From contig WARS01000014.1 of the NCBI GenBank assembly GCA_008933995.1, positions 4,015,192 through 4,079,191 of the forward strand: a DNA stretch of 64,000 bases, given 5' to 3'. The stretch comes from Datnioides undecimradiatus (lineage: Eukaryota; Chordata; Actinopteri; Lobotiformes; Datnioididae). Positions 12,348 through 25,029 of this stretch are shown piece by piece. Within the stretch, counting starts at the first letter, position 1. Each line of letters starts with the position of its first letter. Below the pieces are notes generated by a model, which did not search any database, was not told where the DNA came from, and was given only the letters and a program-made list of their open reading frames with translations. The translations under genes and the position numbers were made by a program.

Positions 12348-14639
12348 GATCCTCCACTCAAGAAGGAGAGGAGATGGTTAAAAAAGAGAGAGAAAAGCAC
12401 AACTCAAAGAGTAAAGGAGAACAAACTGAGATAGTCAGCGAAAGAGAGACGGCAAAAGATGGAGAGTGCCTCCTGGTCCCAGTTGTGAATGCTCTGGAGG
12501 TCACAGTGGAGGGATAGGGTTTTAGAGAGAGCAGCTTTGTCCCCAGACGTCTTCAGTTACTAATATACCAGTGTGTGCTTCGCTAAATCGCTCCCAGTCG
12601 GCGGGAGTAGAGATCCTTGAGACCCACTGAGACCCTTTATGGAAATAACTCTAGCCCATTTGCTCTCAATAACTTGCTGTAACATTTTGTGTGTGTGTGC
12701 GTGTGTGTGTGTGTGTGCATGTGTGCGGGGCTTTGTGTGTATTTGAATTGAAGGTGCTCATTGAGCATTTGCGTGCGTAGTTTTAATGGACATGCACATA
12801 ATGGATAGATGGTTTTTACAACTGTTCAATCTACTGGGAGCAACAAAATCATCAAGCTATTAGATATTTATGGCAGTGGAATGCTCTGATTTGAAGGCTG
12901 CAGAGTGTGTGCTTTCTTTCTTTTTGTGATCCTGGAGTGATCTCAGGTATGGCATTATCACATACTAGCAAAAATTAGATTAAACCCAGAAATAAGAAAA
13001 GAATTTCAAAAGAAATATCAGGTAGAATATAGTTTGCAGCATGCGGCTGGGAAGGTTTGTGGGTGTATTTCAACTTTAAATGAGAAATAAAGAGCTGGAA
13101 GTCATTCTATGGTTGCCTGAAGGATCCCACACTCTCACAGTATCATCAACACACCAATTAGAGCCACAGACTGGGAAAGGATCAATGCGATTCTGAGTGT
13201 GTGTATGTGTGTGGGTGTGTGCATGTATAGATGTATTTCGTTAGTTCCTCCACTGAGCTAATTGAGCTGTTTTTCCTCAACAGTTGGGAGCTCTTAGGCT
13301 GTGGACAGATGCCCTTGGGCACAAGGTGTGTGTGTCAGTTTGTGTGCATCTGTGTGTTTGCCACTGCAAGCATGTGTTCCACCCTGCCATAGTGATTGCA
13401 AGAGTTTGTTGGTGCATGCCAAAACGAAAACCTGTGTGTTATGTGCGTGTGTGTTTGTGTGAATGGCATGCAGGCCGTTGGTCTGTCAGTGGCGTATTTA
13501 GCGGTCTCCAGGCGTCATTAGTGCCCCGACTGTCACATTGAGCCGTCTTAGTTGAGCTCTTTATAAAGCTTTGTTTAGAATACTCCGGCCACATGTGCTC
13601 CGCTGCGACTGATGAGCCCTGAGCGGGTGCTGATGGAGTGTGTGTGTGCGTGTGTGCGTGGAAGGTGGGGTGGTGATGGAGCAAAGCCGTCCTGACAGAG
13701 ACGTTACCCAGCAGCAGGATCCTGTGCCCCCCCACCCCCTCTACATACACACACACATACTCACGGACACAGGGAAACACACATACCACCATCACCTATC
13801 CAAACAGCCTGGCTCTCAATGTCATCATTCGGGTCATGTTTAACTTGAGAGAAGAGGATATACTTTGTTTATTCCACGGAAAGGACAGTTGACCATTCCT
13901 CACATACGGGAAATGCGGTATAGTGTACAAGGTAACAATAGTCGCGCTACACTGCAGCAGTGCTGGTACAAGTACTGTACAAGTACTGCTTTAAACAAAG
14001 TGATTCGTGGATCTTACAGGAATGTCTGAATGAACACTTTCCTGATGTTTGTAAAGAAGGTTCTAGATTTTCCAAAATGAGAAACCTGTCAAACACTCTC
14101 CACTGTGATTGGTCAGGCGTGTGGAGTGTGTGAGTAAATGCGGGGTTTGAACTTCTGCCTCATACAGCTAGTTCCATCACTTTTTTAAGGGGAGACTGTG
14201 CATTGCCACTGTTTGTACATTTTATTAGATCAACACTATAATTGGTGTAATTGGTGGGAATAATGTTTTGGCAAGAAATGCCACAAGAAGATGCCTGACT
14301 CACAGCTTTAAAAAAAAACAAATACAGAGTTTAGATTTTTTAAACAAGTTGATAAATTCTCTAAAACAGCTGGGACTGTAGTTTTTGTAAATGCCCCTCA
14401 AACAGAAGTAAATACTGATACTTGTTGGGGACTATTTTCAGCAGGGGATTAATACATACTTGGTGGTCGAGTGAGTATTTCCAGCAGCAGGACGGTGTAT
14501 GTGGGACTGACTCAAAATAAACTCTGGTGCCCATGTTTGTAGTAATGAAGAAACATGTCATGACATGACGTGTAACTCATGATTGATTGATTTTGGTTGC
14601 TCTAACAGATTTATTGACAATACAAAAATATGGAAAATT

Positions 14640-14868
14640 GCCAAACTTTCATTAAAAATGGCGCTTAACAGCAATAATAACTGAGTTTTATACTATATGT
14701 ATGTTAGTATAACAGCCAGGAAAGGGGCATTCTGCATAATGAGAAATTTTTAATACTTAAGGACATTTTGCTGCCAGCCCTGTCTGTGCTTTATAATGCA
14801 AGACTTTAACTTGTGTTAGAGTATTTTTGCTTTTACTTCAGTAAATGATCAGAATATGTCTTCCATCG
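14640..14868 (+). mobile_element. Degraded copy of a widespread percomorph interspersed repeat (non-autonomous)
   Basis: Phrases such as ttctgcataatgagaa, acttaaggacattttgctg, gagtatttttgcttttactt and a final tcttccatc match, with scattered changes, a short non-coding repeat that I know from percomorph genomes (its consensus ends ...ggatctgaatacttcttccaccactg). It carries no open frame and no clear target-site duplication, so it is an old insertion. The left boundary is approximate. The match is from memory, not from a database search. Confidence 0.6.
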
Positions 14869-17460
14869 ATGCATCGTGGTGTGAACTTCTACATGGCATG
14901 CTTTTTTTTGATATCAGAAATAATATGTAATAGATGTAAGCAACCGTGGAATCAACAAGTATTCAGTGTTTTCTTGCAGCATCTAGCTGGCGCTGGTCGT
15001 CTCTCCTCACCACAGCAGCTGCCTGTGATGGTTATCTCTCATTCATTTTCAAACACACACACACACACACGCTTAGACCCACGCACATTTGCACACCCAC
15101 TCCTGCAACTCACGCACTTCCACATTTGCACACGTTCACACACTTGAACACGCTTGTTCTTTTCTCCCCTCTCTCTTTTTGACAACACAACTTCCAGCTT
15201 AACTTCCAGCAGAAGTGCGCCACTCTCAGTCCTTCAGCGGGAGTCGTTACTTTGAGCTACTCGGGAATGCAGTCTAACTTTCTAGTACAAGACTAGTCAT
15301 TGAGTCTCTCTCCTGGGACCCCTGCTATATAACTTATACTCACTTTACAGGACTTCCATATCAGTGGAAGGCATCTCTCTGTGAAAGCGCCGGGGTAGGA
15401 GTTGGGATAAAGCCATTTGATGTTTTGTAGCAAACGTATCTGAGGTAATGGATACTGTGTGAAAGGCTATGGCTGCGTGAGTGAAGTGACAAAGTTAGTT
15501 TGGGCCTTACAGATCTTTAAATCCCTCTGGATCACTCAAACTGCCCCCTTCCACACTCGCCGCTCCACTGATTGTGTGTGTTTGTGTGTGTGTGTCAGAT
15601 GATTGGTACCTGGGCTAACAGAGAGGAGTCCCTCAGGTCCTTCTGTGGAGGTTCTCAGGTCTGGTCAGTTAACCTCCATCTCTCTCTTTGATCGCTGCGG
15701 CTCAGACGACCCTCAGGGAAAACACAACACACTCAAACCTCAGTCAGACCTCTTTCAGCAGATACACACACACCCACACTTATCCACAGCAGACGAATGG
15801 ATTGACACATATATACAAGAAACACAAGAAACTTTGCACATATGCCAATGCATACACCCCCTCATCCACATGTACACACACACACACATGCACGCACACA
15901 GACACTCTGCCGCACAGCCTGACCAAGGGGTAATACTATACAGCCAGTGTCAGTGAGAGCAGGGTACTTAAGGTGCTATTACACTCCCATTACCTCTACT
16001 CTCATGTGCAATCAGGGAGAGGTGATGGCCTGCGCTCTGGCAACACACACCCTGTTTCCCCTTCTGACAGCACTGCGGACAGAAGCCCGGGGCACCGCAC
16101 TCCAGGAACGTAAGGCGAGGTAGGGCGAATAGATTTAATCTGAAGGGTGTGTGTCGAATCTGGTTGGTAGAAGAGAAGGAATGCATTGTGTAGCAGCAGG
16201 ACTAACAGGGAAAAGCTCATGCTCCTATTTGCACATGATGATGATGGATATGCAGAGTTTCGTGTTTTTGTGAATCTGTTTTAATGAAACGTATGAAAAG
16301 AAAACATCAGCCTCCCCCCACACCCCATCCCGCCCCCATTTTCTACCTCTGTTTTATGTGCCCTCTCTCTATCTCTCTCTTACACACACACATACACTCG
16401 CTCTCTCTCAGCTGGCCCCAGATAGTTTTGCTCTTCCCCCAGCTCCTCTGGGACCCCTTCTCTGTGTCGTTAATCAGAGCTTCTCAGCTCAGCCTCTCTC
16501 TCTCTCTCTCTCTCCTCTTTTCTTTCTTTTTCAACCAACACACACACTTGCTGGTGCACACACACACATATACAGTCTTATAGTCTCTCTCCCCTCCTCC
16601 CCCCGTGCATCCTCAGCCCCATCCATCATAAAACGGCAGTGGGAAGGTGGGGTTGTGTGTAAGTGTAAGTGCAAGTGTGTGAAAGTGTGTGCTCCAGGTT
16701 CTGTGTGTGTGTGTGTGTGTCTGTGTGCGTTGGCTCATGTATGTGCGTGCCATAGGCACACATCTCAGTGTCTCCTCAGCAAAAATGAATTGAGACTTTA
16801 CAAGAAGAAAGCAATTAGGCCAGGGCTTTGCCCTATCATTCACTGGCTAATGTATCAGAGGCAGAGTGAATATTATTAACGGACGGGGAGGGTAAGGCTC
16901 TGTGGGTTTTACAGCCAGAAGGTAGGACAAGAAAAGACTAATGAATGTGATGAAGTAACCCTGAGTTGAAGGGTTTTAATCACTTGTAGGCTTTGTGGCT
17001 TTGCAGTTGACATGCTCTTTATGATAACTGCATGGCTTCCAGCTCTCAGTCTCTGCCGTCCCCTGAACACTGGCAGGAAAGAATCAAATGAGCCATTATC
17101 GAACATGGACAAGGATGGCTGAGTACAATGCAACAAGATTACTCATTCATCAGGATGTGTGAGCAAGGGCCACGGGGCTGAGGGAGCACAGAGACAACAA
17201 ATCGTGAGTCAGAAAAATTGAAACTATGATGAACAGAGGACAAAGAGACAAATTATGGGGGGCGAGGGGAGAGGGCGCAGAGAGAAAAGTGCGAAGGAGA
17301 GAGGGGTGACTGAGGTGGAGCATTGATGGACAGAGTCAAGAAGAAGCAGACAGAGGAGAGAGGAGGTGAAGGAGCAGTGTTGGGTCAGTGATGCGTAGAG
17401 ACAAACCATTTGCACCTCAGCAGCAACTGAGCAGAGTGCTCTTGACTTTTGCGTGCGTGT

Positions 17461-17474
17461 GAGAGAGAGAGAGA

Positions 17475-17515
<41 letters not shown>
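17461..17515. repeat. (GA)n-(GT)n microsatellite
   Basis: A GA run is followed by a pure GT run at 17479-17515. Confidence 0.95.
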
Positions 17516-17516
<1 letters not shown>

Positions 17517-20099
17517 CATGAGTCAAGGGAAACTGGGTTCTGGGTTCAGATCTAGGATAGGTCACACTGTAATGGTGGGTTTTAACAGCATTTTTGTTTC
17601 ACATCTCTGCAGCGCTCTTAAATGTCATGCATTTTAAAAAGTTGGGTCTCTGCGGGTCGCGCTGACATTGATGTGTGTGCTTTCTTCAAACAGGAACCTT
17701 CCTCTTTGTGATTTAAAGCAACATTTCGTGCTCTCTGGTTACATTTGTTGACATCACTCAGCTCTTAACAGCAAATGTGATATGATAACTCAATCAGGCA
17801 AGACGCTAAATATTGAGATAAGCCCATAGTGACCCTGAAGAAAAATATGAGGCCAATCTGTTCCAGCCTGTTTCTGTGTTACAGTCACAATTACTGGAGA
17901 TTACAGCCAAATCACTTCCACATGGGCTCAATGAAAACTTTACAATCTCACTCACAATACACGATGAGGTGACTTTGTTTGGACTTAACCCAACAGTGGA
18001 AAGAGGAGAGGAGGTGAAGGAAGTAAAGGAGCGAGTGCCTCAGAGCAATGGGGGAAGGGGATTTGAGGGATAGGTGGAAGATTTTTGTAAAGGGCTTATT
18101 TTTGAACCATCATGCAACTATCATTTTCTCTCCCAAGAATTTCTGTTCCAAAATCTGTCAAATGGGAAACAAATGTTGTGGGTGAGACCGCATGAGGATA
18201 AAAACATTCTTGTTGTTTCACAATCCACCACCAGAAAAGAGCTGGCTCAGTGGAGGAATAAAAGAATGAGCAAGCAACAACAAAAATCAAAATCAGCTTC
18301 AACATCACAGAAAGCAGAGGAATGCTCCAAGACAGACCCTTTAAAAATGTATTTGTACTTGAAAAAGAGACAGGCATAATAAGGGACTGTGCAAAAATGA
18401 TTAAGAGTGTCAGAAGTGTGGAAAGGTATGCAAGTCTTCTCCTTATTGCTGTAGGGAAGGTAACCGTTTTTCTCTTCTCCGACCAGATCTATATTTTTAT
18501 TTATATTAGTCTGCACTTGTGGGATTTGATGCAATTTAAAAAAAAAAAAAAAAAGTGACATAGCTTTTGTTTCCTTTAGCGTGTACGAGCAGCACCAGGC
18601 TTTAAGCTAACTCCACATTCACTTGTTTGCATAACTTATGTAACATTTTTCCAAACTATGATCTTTTACTAAATCCAATCAAATAGTATTGGTTAGCCTA
18701 AAGCTAACTGTGTCGTTATGTCATTACGTTAACCAAGCTTTCTGACAGAAAGGCCTTCATACAGATGCTAAAGGGTACCTTGTGCGTCTCTATAAGACAC
18801 CTGTGGGGAGTAACAACCTAACAGATGATGACAACAGGTTTACAGTTCTTTGGAATTCACAGGTGTCTCACCGCATGCAGAGGACAACATTCTTGTTATA
18901 AGTTTAGTGTCATACTCTGAATTACTAAATCAATGGAGGAGAAATAGAGGTATCATCTTTATTTATTCCACATATTCTTCTTCCTTGTCAAAACTTGGTG
19001 TCTTCTTTCCCACAATGCAACTCAACCATTCACAGCTTGATCTGAGATTCAGGTGTGATATGCTAGAAGCCACTACTTTTGCCTTGAGTCTCTAGCCTGA
19101 AGACGAGAAGAGGAGGTCTGCAGAGGTCGCGTCCGATATTTGTTGTTTTTAAGCTTGAAGTCTTGAGCTCTAACTCAAGAGTGACATCACTTCATTTAAT
19201 TTATCTGATTTTGGGCACTCCCTCTGGAGCCATGAAAGGATTTATGCAACAGTTTTGACTTGCAGTATTACTCCCCCAAAACCTGTACAAGACTTTAATG
19301 TGTAAGATGGGAGTTCCACTTTAACATATTAAGATTTAAATTGTGTTGCACATTCTTAAATTATTTGAGTATGCACTTTGAAAATGAATTATACTAATTT
19401 GGCAGTTTTACATTTTTTTGAGAGTAGTTGCAATTTTAAGTCTTACTCAAAGGGAGGGCACAAAAGAGAAGTTCATTGATGCTGAGACCTTGCTTTTTTA
19501 TGAAGTGAAACACAGTTAACCCCCCCTCCCAACTCCAGTAATTTATGTACAGCCCCTAAGTCAGTGAAAGGAAGCTAGAGGGTGATTGTTCAGCTAAGTA
19601 AAGTCATTTCTAGTTTTTCCTACTTTTCCTCCATAAAGTGAACTTGTTGAAATGTCCTCTTTGTCCACAGCAGCTATGTGGTAAAACAATCCAGGGCAAA
19701 GTCGGAGCGTGTGGTCGTTAACTCAGCCTGGCATACCTGTCTTGCTTTTATAGGTGGCAAAAGCTACTAATCCTTCAGTCCAATATTTACATAGTCCAAG
19801 TTATGCTTTCCTGGACCCTAGCTATGCATCTCTCCTGCTCCCTGCTTATATATTCTTGGCCCTTGATGTATTCCTGGCTCAGGAAACAACTTTTAGTGCC
19901 CCGCAAGGGCTGAGTGAGAATTGACAGTGTGTGCCAGAGTGAGAGCGAGAGGTAGGGGGCCTGTTTTAGTTCCACTGTGTTTGTAAGGTCACTCAGAGTA
20001 CATCTGTATGGAGTGGGAACTCACTCGCTTTCACTGTCACAACCACTCACAACAGCCATCTGTAATGCTGTTATGTGGAGCACTGTGTCCCTTTGTCCC

Positions 20100-20101
<2 letters not shown>

Positions 20102-20146
<45 letters not shown>

Positions 20147-20248
20147 CTACCACACAGTCACTCACACACCCTCACACATATAAGAGCACATACAGTATAT
20201 GTGCATGCACGCAGACACACTCACACTCACACACACACACACACACAG
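20102..20248. repeat. (CA)n microsatellite cluster
   Basis: A pure CA run lies at 20102-20144 and interrupted CA tracts continue to about 20248. The His/Thr-rich frames across it are artefacts of the repeat. Confidence 0.95.
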
Positions 20249-22229
20249 CGTCACCGTTCACACGACAACAAATGAACCAGCGCAAACACACATTAACATA
20301 ATGCTAGGTTCTAATTGCTAGAGCATGTGTTTCTAATGAAAAAGTTGTTTTAGGGTTTTATTCCGCTCGGCTGTCAAACAATTCACCCGTGTTTTGAAAT
20401 ATAATTGTGGGGACCGTAAGAGTTTCGAAACCAAACCAAAACATTGCTGCGATCCTGGTTTCTAATGTTTCTAATTTGTTAAAATATGCTGAGTGAATGA
20501 CAAAAGTAGAACCCGACCTGCCAAGAAAAACATATCAGAGGCAGGGCCATGTGGAAATACAGAGTCTCTTTTAGAAACATGATCAATGTAACCTTTGTTA
20601 CAGGAAGGAGAGGAGGAGAGAGAGGAAAGGAGGGGGGAGGAGGAGGGTGGGAGGCAAGGAGACAACATACAGAGACAGTGGGTTCACGTTTGTGTACATG
20701 TTTATTTATCACTGTATCCACAGAGCGTGCAGTAAAAACAAGCACAAGAATCCAAGTGGACATTGTCGCTCTGCTTATGTATGCACCACGCGCTCATGTA
20801 CATGCATTGTTGTGGTGAAGTGAAGATTTTCTGTGTGGAGCGAATATGTTATTTTCACAAACTGTCAAACGCTGAGGGGAAGAAGAGAAGGATTTAATCA
20901 TTTACAGATGGGAAGTATATCTTTTACTTCTCATTTATGCTCATTCTCTCTCAGGCTGGACTGAGGAGGATGTCCCCCCCCCCCCTCCTCATCCCACACT
21001 CTTCTAACCCAAAACTAACATACAGTCTGGAAGTGGGCTGAGCAGTGAGTGTACATATGTATGTGTGTGTGTGTGTGTGTGTGTGTTGCTGAGAGGGGGA
21101 ACGAAATTCATATGGTTGCAGAGCATCTCTTTTTTTTTCCTCCCCCCGCTGCTCTCTGCTTCTCTTTCTCTCTGTCTCCCCTTCCCTCCCCACATATCTG
21201 TTTCTCCGAAGAATAACATACAAACCCTCTGTGAAAGGATTCATGGTTTATTAAACCAGAGGTCCTTTTCCTGTTTCAACACTGAGAAGAAAAAATAAAT
21301 ACCGCAGTTTGTTTTCTCTCGCTCTAGCTCAGTCCTCTATCTATCGCTCTATCTATCTATTTTCATACATTTTTTTCCCTCAAATTGTTTTTTTTCGATC
21401 ATCCTGGTTATGTCTGTCAATCTTTCAACTTTGTTTTAAGTGCAATTTTTTCCCCTTGAACTTTCCGTACTCAAACATTTTGTCTTCTTCTCGTGCCCAT
21501 TCTTTTTTTTTTTTCATCTCGTGGACACCAATCAGCCACACATCCCATTAAAGCAGAGTGTGTGACCACTGAATGGGTCTCACTAGTTTGTGTGTGTGTG
21601 TGTGTGTGAGACGAGGAGGGCAGAGTGGGATAACTCAGGGTAATGTATTGTCCTGGACGTGCACCCTGACAGTTCCCCCTGCCGGTGCCTGGTCATTCAT
21701 TACTGCTAATTTGACATGTTTACGGACCCCCCTCCTAACATTACATACTTAAGGCAATCGACTGACCTTAAATGGAAACACCTACAGCCGTGCGGCATGT
21801 CAATACCAGATGGGAATGTTTGTGTCTGTGTGTTGTCTGTGTATATGTGTGTGTGTGTGTGGACGTACCTGTGAAGCAGTGCATCAATACTGAGTTAGTG
21901 GTTAATCTGGAGGAGCAGGTGAGTTATGCCCGCGGAGACGGTTTCCAGCATTATCTGAGTAAGTGTGTGTAATGCGGCTAAGGGGTGAACAATTCAGAAT
22001 AATGCAGGGAGTGTGTGTGCGTATATTTGGTGCGCGTGTGTGTAAAGGCGGCTGGAAGTCCTGTTGTGTGTGAGGCCAAGAGGGGAAAGTGAGAGATTAA
22101 ACCTGTAAGAGCCAATATCTGTTTTGATTTCAATCACAGCTTCTCTAATTCCCCCTCCCTCTGTTTGTGTTTTCACATATTCAGCACTTAAATACAGTGT
22201 TGTGTCATTAAATGGCCAATCTTGCATTG

Positions 22230-22370
22230 TCTCTCACTGATACACAACATTAATCACCAATTAGCTTGTCCTGCGACTGGCCACCTCTCTCATTAGAATA
22301 TGATCGAATATAATGGTACTTAATGATGCTTAGGAAACATAATTAAATGACTGAGCTGTAGAACATGTGG
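22230..22370. promoter_or_regulatory. Candidate conserved non-coding element
   Basis: This is a microsatellite-free block with repeated homeodomain cores (caccaattagc, cattaga, aacataattaaatgac). It lies about 3 kb beyond the probable ebf1 3' end. Inferred from composition and location only. Confidence 0.35.
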
Positions 22371-22679
22371 AAGAACCGCGGTGCATCAATCAAAGACGAC
22401 CCTGTCAATCCAGCGCTCGTCAAGAGCACGCCGAGTGTAAAAACAGAGAGTGTGTGTGTGTGTGTGTGCCGAAAACCACTGGCCTCTATCATGACCTCAT
22501 TAGGGAGAAATGAAGGGTGGACGTGTCCCCATCACAAGATAGCATTGGTGCTTCAAAGTGTGAATGACATTAATATGTGACTGTCTCTGCATCTGCCTGA
22601 ATGTCAGTTGGTCTATCTGGCTGCACTGGAACAGATGAGAATAAAAAAAAAAACCAAAACGCTCATCTCTCTGAGGTAT

Positions 22680-22780
22680 CTGCTTCCAGCTCTAATTAGC
22701 ATGTGAATAAATGGAATAAATAATCTATATTATTTATGGATTTGCTTTTATCATTAATCAACATAACAAAAAGCTTGTCT
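22680..22780. promoter_or_regulatory. Candidate conserved non-coding element
   Basis: A short AT-rich block carries ctaattagcatgtgaataaa and tttatcattaatcaac, that is, several TAAT/ATTA cores in about 100 bases, bounded by a poly-A run and a purine tract. Inferred from composition only. Confidence 0.3.
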
Positions 22781-24074
22781 AATGTGCTCGCTGCAGTTGC
22801 CACTGTACTGTCAGCTGAGGGGAGGACGGAGGGGGAGAAAGAGGGAAAGTAGGAGGAGGAGGGGGGCAAATAGCTTATCTTTTGTTTTTTTTTTCATTTT
22901 AGTAGAACAATAAAGATAAGTGTTCTACATGCTTGCTTAACACACACAGTTCGCCGGCCTCCTCCCCTTCTCCCTCTCTCTCTGCCGGCAGTGGTGAAAT
23001 CCATCTCTCTATCGCTATCTCTCTAACATCCATTACATACCCCAGCCCCTCACCTCCCTACTCATTAGGCCAACGCACAGTAAATTAGCAGCAGCAATTA
23101 CAGGGAATATAAAGCATAGGCTCTGCCGGGCTCCCTCTGACAGGTACCACACAGATCATAGACAGACACCCACAGTCATCGGGATAATTACTGTGGGAAA
23201 CGACCACACACCCTCGTAAGCGAGAGCGCAAACCTCAATGTGAGTGCACACTCGTTCTAGGTGTGCCTGCACTCCAATATGCTCTGTCTTACTGGCAGGC
23301 CTGTTCATGCACATACACAGAAAGGCGGCTCGTGTGCACCTGCAAACAAACACTCATACACACACACACACACACACACACACATGCAGTAAGTAAGGCT
23401 AGGAATGGAAGTTGCTTCCCATTGCCTCTCTTCATCTCTCTATGATGTCCATTGTGACTATTTTCCAACATAGAATATTATTAATATTCATTCCTCCTCT
23501 CCTTGTCTTTGGCTCACTGTCTAGGTCTGCCTCCATTCTGAATACCACCCCCCTCCTCCTCCCCCTCCCCACACTACCATCCTCTCTCCTTTCCATTTCT
23601 TTCCCTTCCTTTCTTTATCCGGGATCCCCATGGGGACTCCTGTTTTTCTTTCAAATACGCCTCTCCGCTCTTCCTCCCTTCATGTGTCCATGCAGGGAGG
23701 AGAATGAGAAAGAGAAGGAGGAGGAGAGCGAGATGTTGAGGAATATGTGCATTAATATATTTCATTAGGATACTAGTAGCACAGAAGCTCCTGAACAGCA
23801 CCTCTCTTGATGTGTGAAGGCTCTGCTGTTGGTATCCAGAGGACTAGTTCTCCAGGAATAGCGTCTTTTAATGTTATGTCTCCAGAGGGCTGAGGTCTGC
23901 TGGCTCCACGCTGCCCTCGGCCTCCCACTCCTATTGTCCTCCTCCCACACTGACCGGTCTATCTGGGCCTGAAAAGCTGCTGGAAATAAAGAGCAAAATG
24001 GGTTCACCTTCTGTCTGTGTGTATTTATGATTTATGAGTGTGTTTGAATGTGTATGTGTGTTGCTCTGCAAGCC

Positions 24075-24300
24075 GCATTTGGGGAAGCGGAATCCCTGGA
24101 GCCGCACGGTGCAACATGGCAGCAGTGCTCGGCTCGCTAATCAAAAACATTAGGCTCCAGGACTCATTTTCCCCAGCACTGAGTGTGTAACCTCCATAAT
24201 TCAATATCCCACCTCTTACTGCTAAATCGTGCACACTACAACCCACTTTACTGTTTGTCAGCAAACTATCAACTCTGTTATTAGATATATGGGAGAGAAA
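24075..24300. promoter_or_regulatory. Candidate conserved non-coding element
   Basis: This is a unique-looking block between a TG-rich stretch and a (CA)n tract, containing ggctcgctaatcaaaaacatt and cataattcaatatccc. It shows no coding frame of note. Position 3' of ebf1 suggests a possible downstream enhancer; unproven. Confidence 0.3.
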
Positions 24301-24337
24301 ACCCTGTGCAGTTACAAACCTATGGGCAATTAAGGAG

Positions 24338-24341
<4 letters not shown>

Positions 24342-24381
<40 letters not shown>
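24342..24381. repeat. (CA)n microsatellite
   Basis: A pure CA run of about 20 units. Confidence 0.95.
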
Positions 24382-24509
24382 GCGCGCACAGTGTTTACGA
24401 GTTCTTATTTCATCAGTACTTCCAGGTCGTCCCGCTGTCCCCCCTCGGCGTTACGGAAGCCTGCAGTTACCGTGGAGACCCTGGAACACTTTGAGGTCAG
24501 CAGAATCCT

Positions 24510-24765
24510 GGGATCCGCTGTTTTCACAAGCTAATCCAATCGCAGGCCCCTAAATTAGATATGCAAAAAATAAAAAAGAAATTAATTTTCTGCTGATGAC
24601 CGGGTATGCAAATGATGACTCAATTATGGTGGGCTGGTGCGTTCGCAATTAATAACCTTGGAATCATCATTAACTAATATGTTTAGGAGGAAACTTGTCA
24701 GGCTAACCATGTTCACCATGCCATCAGTAATGCATTAATGAATTAGATTCATTAGAGAAAGGAGC
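24510..24765. promoter_or_regulatory. Candidate conserved enhancer-like element with a perfect octamer, just 3' of ebf1
   Basis: This block of about 250 bases has no simple repeats but many TAAT/ATTA cores, a perfect POU octamer ATGCAAAT at 24606-24613 and a near-octamer (atatgcaaaa) about 50 bases before it. Such clustering is typical of deeply conserved developmental enhancers. It lies just beyond the probable ebf1 transcript end. Not verified by alignment. Confidence 0.4.
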
Positions 24766-25029
24766 TCAGCGGGGGAGGGGATGCAGGCCTGTTTCTGACC
24801 TGTGGAATTAGTTCTCCTCTATTCTTAGTCAACCGCCTGTCAGCTTTTTGGAGATGATACTTCCAGTCAAAAAAAAAAAAAAAAGAGATGAAAGACACAA
24901 AAACTGTCACTGTCGAGAATGACAATGTCATGAGTTGACTGAAGTTAAAGTTTTGTTTGGCGATTGTGTTTCTGAGAGCCGAAAACGCGACAAATAACAA
25001 AATGACAACTGACAAAATCACAGACAAGA

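Larger units (their letters stand above)
7951..14639. other. Intergenic DNA, middle part
   Basis: No coding exon or RNA gene was recognised. The segment holds the microsatellites listed separately, a purine-rich (GA)n area near 12130-12200, and TG runs near 12689-12720, 13195-13225 and 13320-13360. The longest open frames are products of simple repeats. Confidence 0.6.
14869..25029. other. Intergenic DNA, right part, 3' of ebf1
   Basis: No coding exon, tRNA or other RNA gene was recognised on either strand. The segment is dense in CA/GT and CT/GA microsatellites. A stretch at about 18600-19330 lacks microsatellites and looks like a decayed dispersed repeat of unknown family. AT-rich homeodomain-site-rich blocks at 22.2-24.8 kb are listed separately as candidate regulatory elements. 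Confidence 0.6.
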
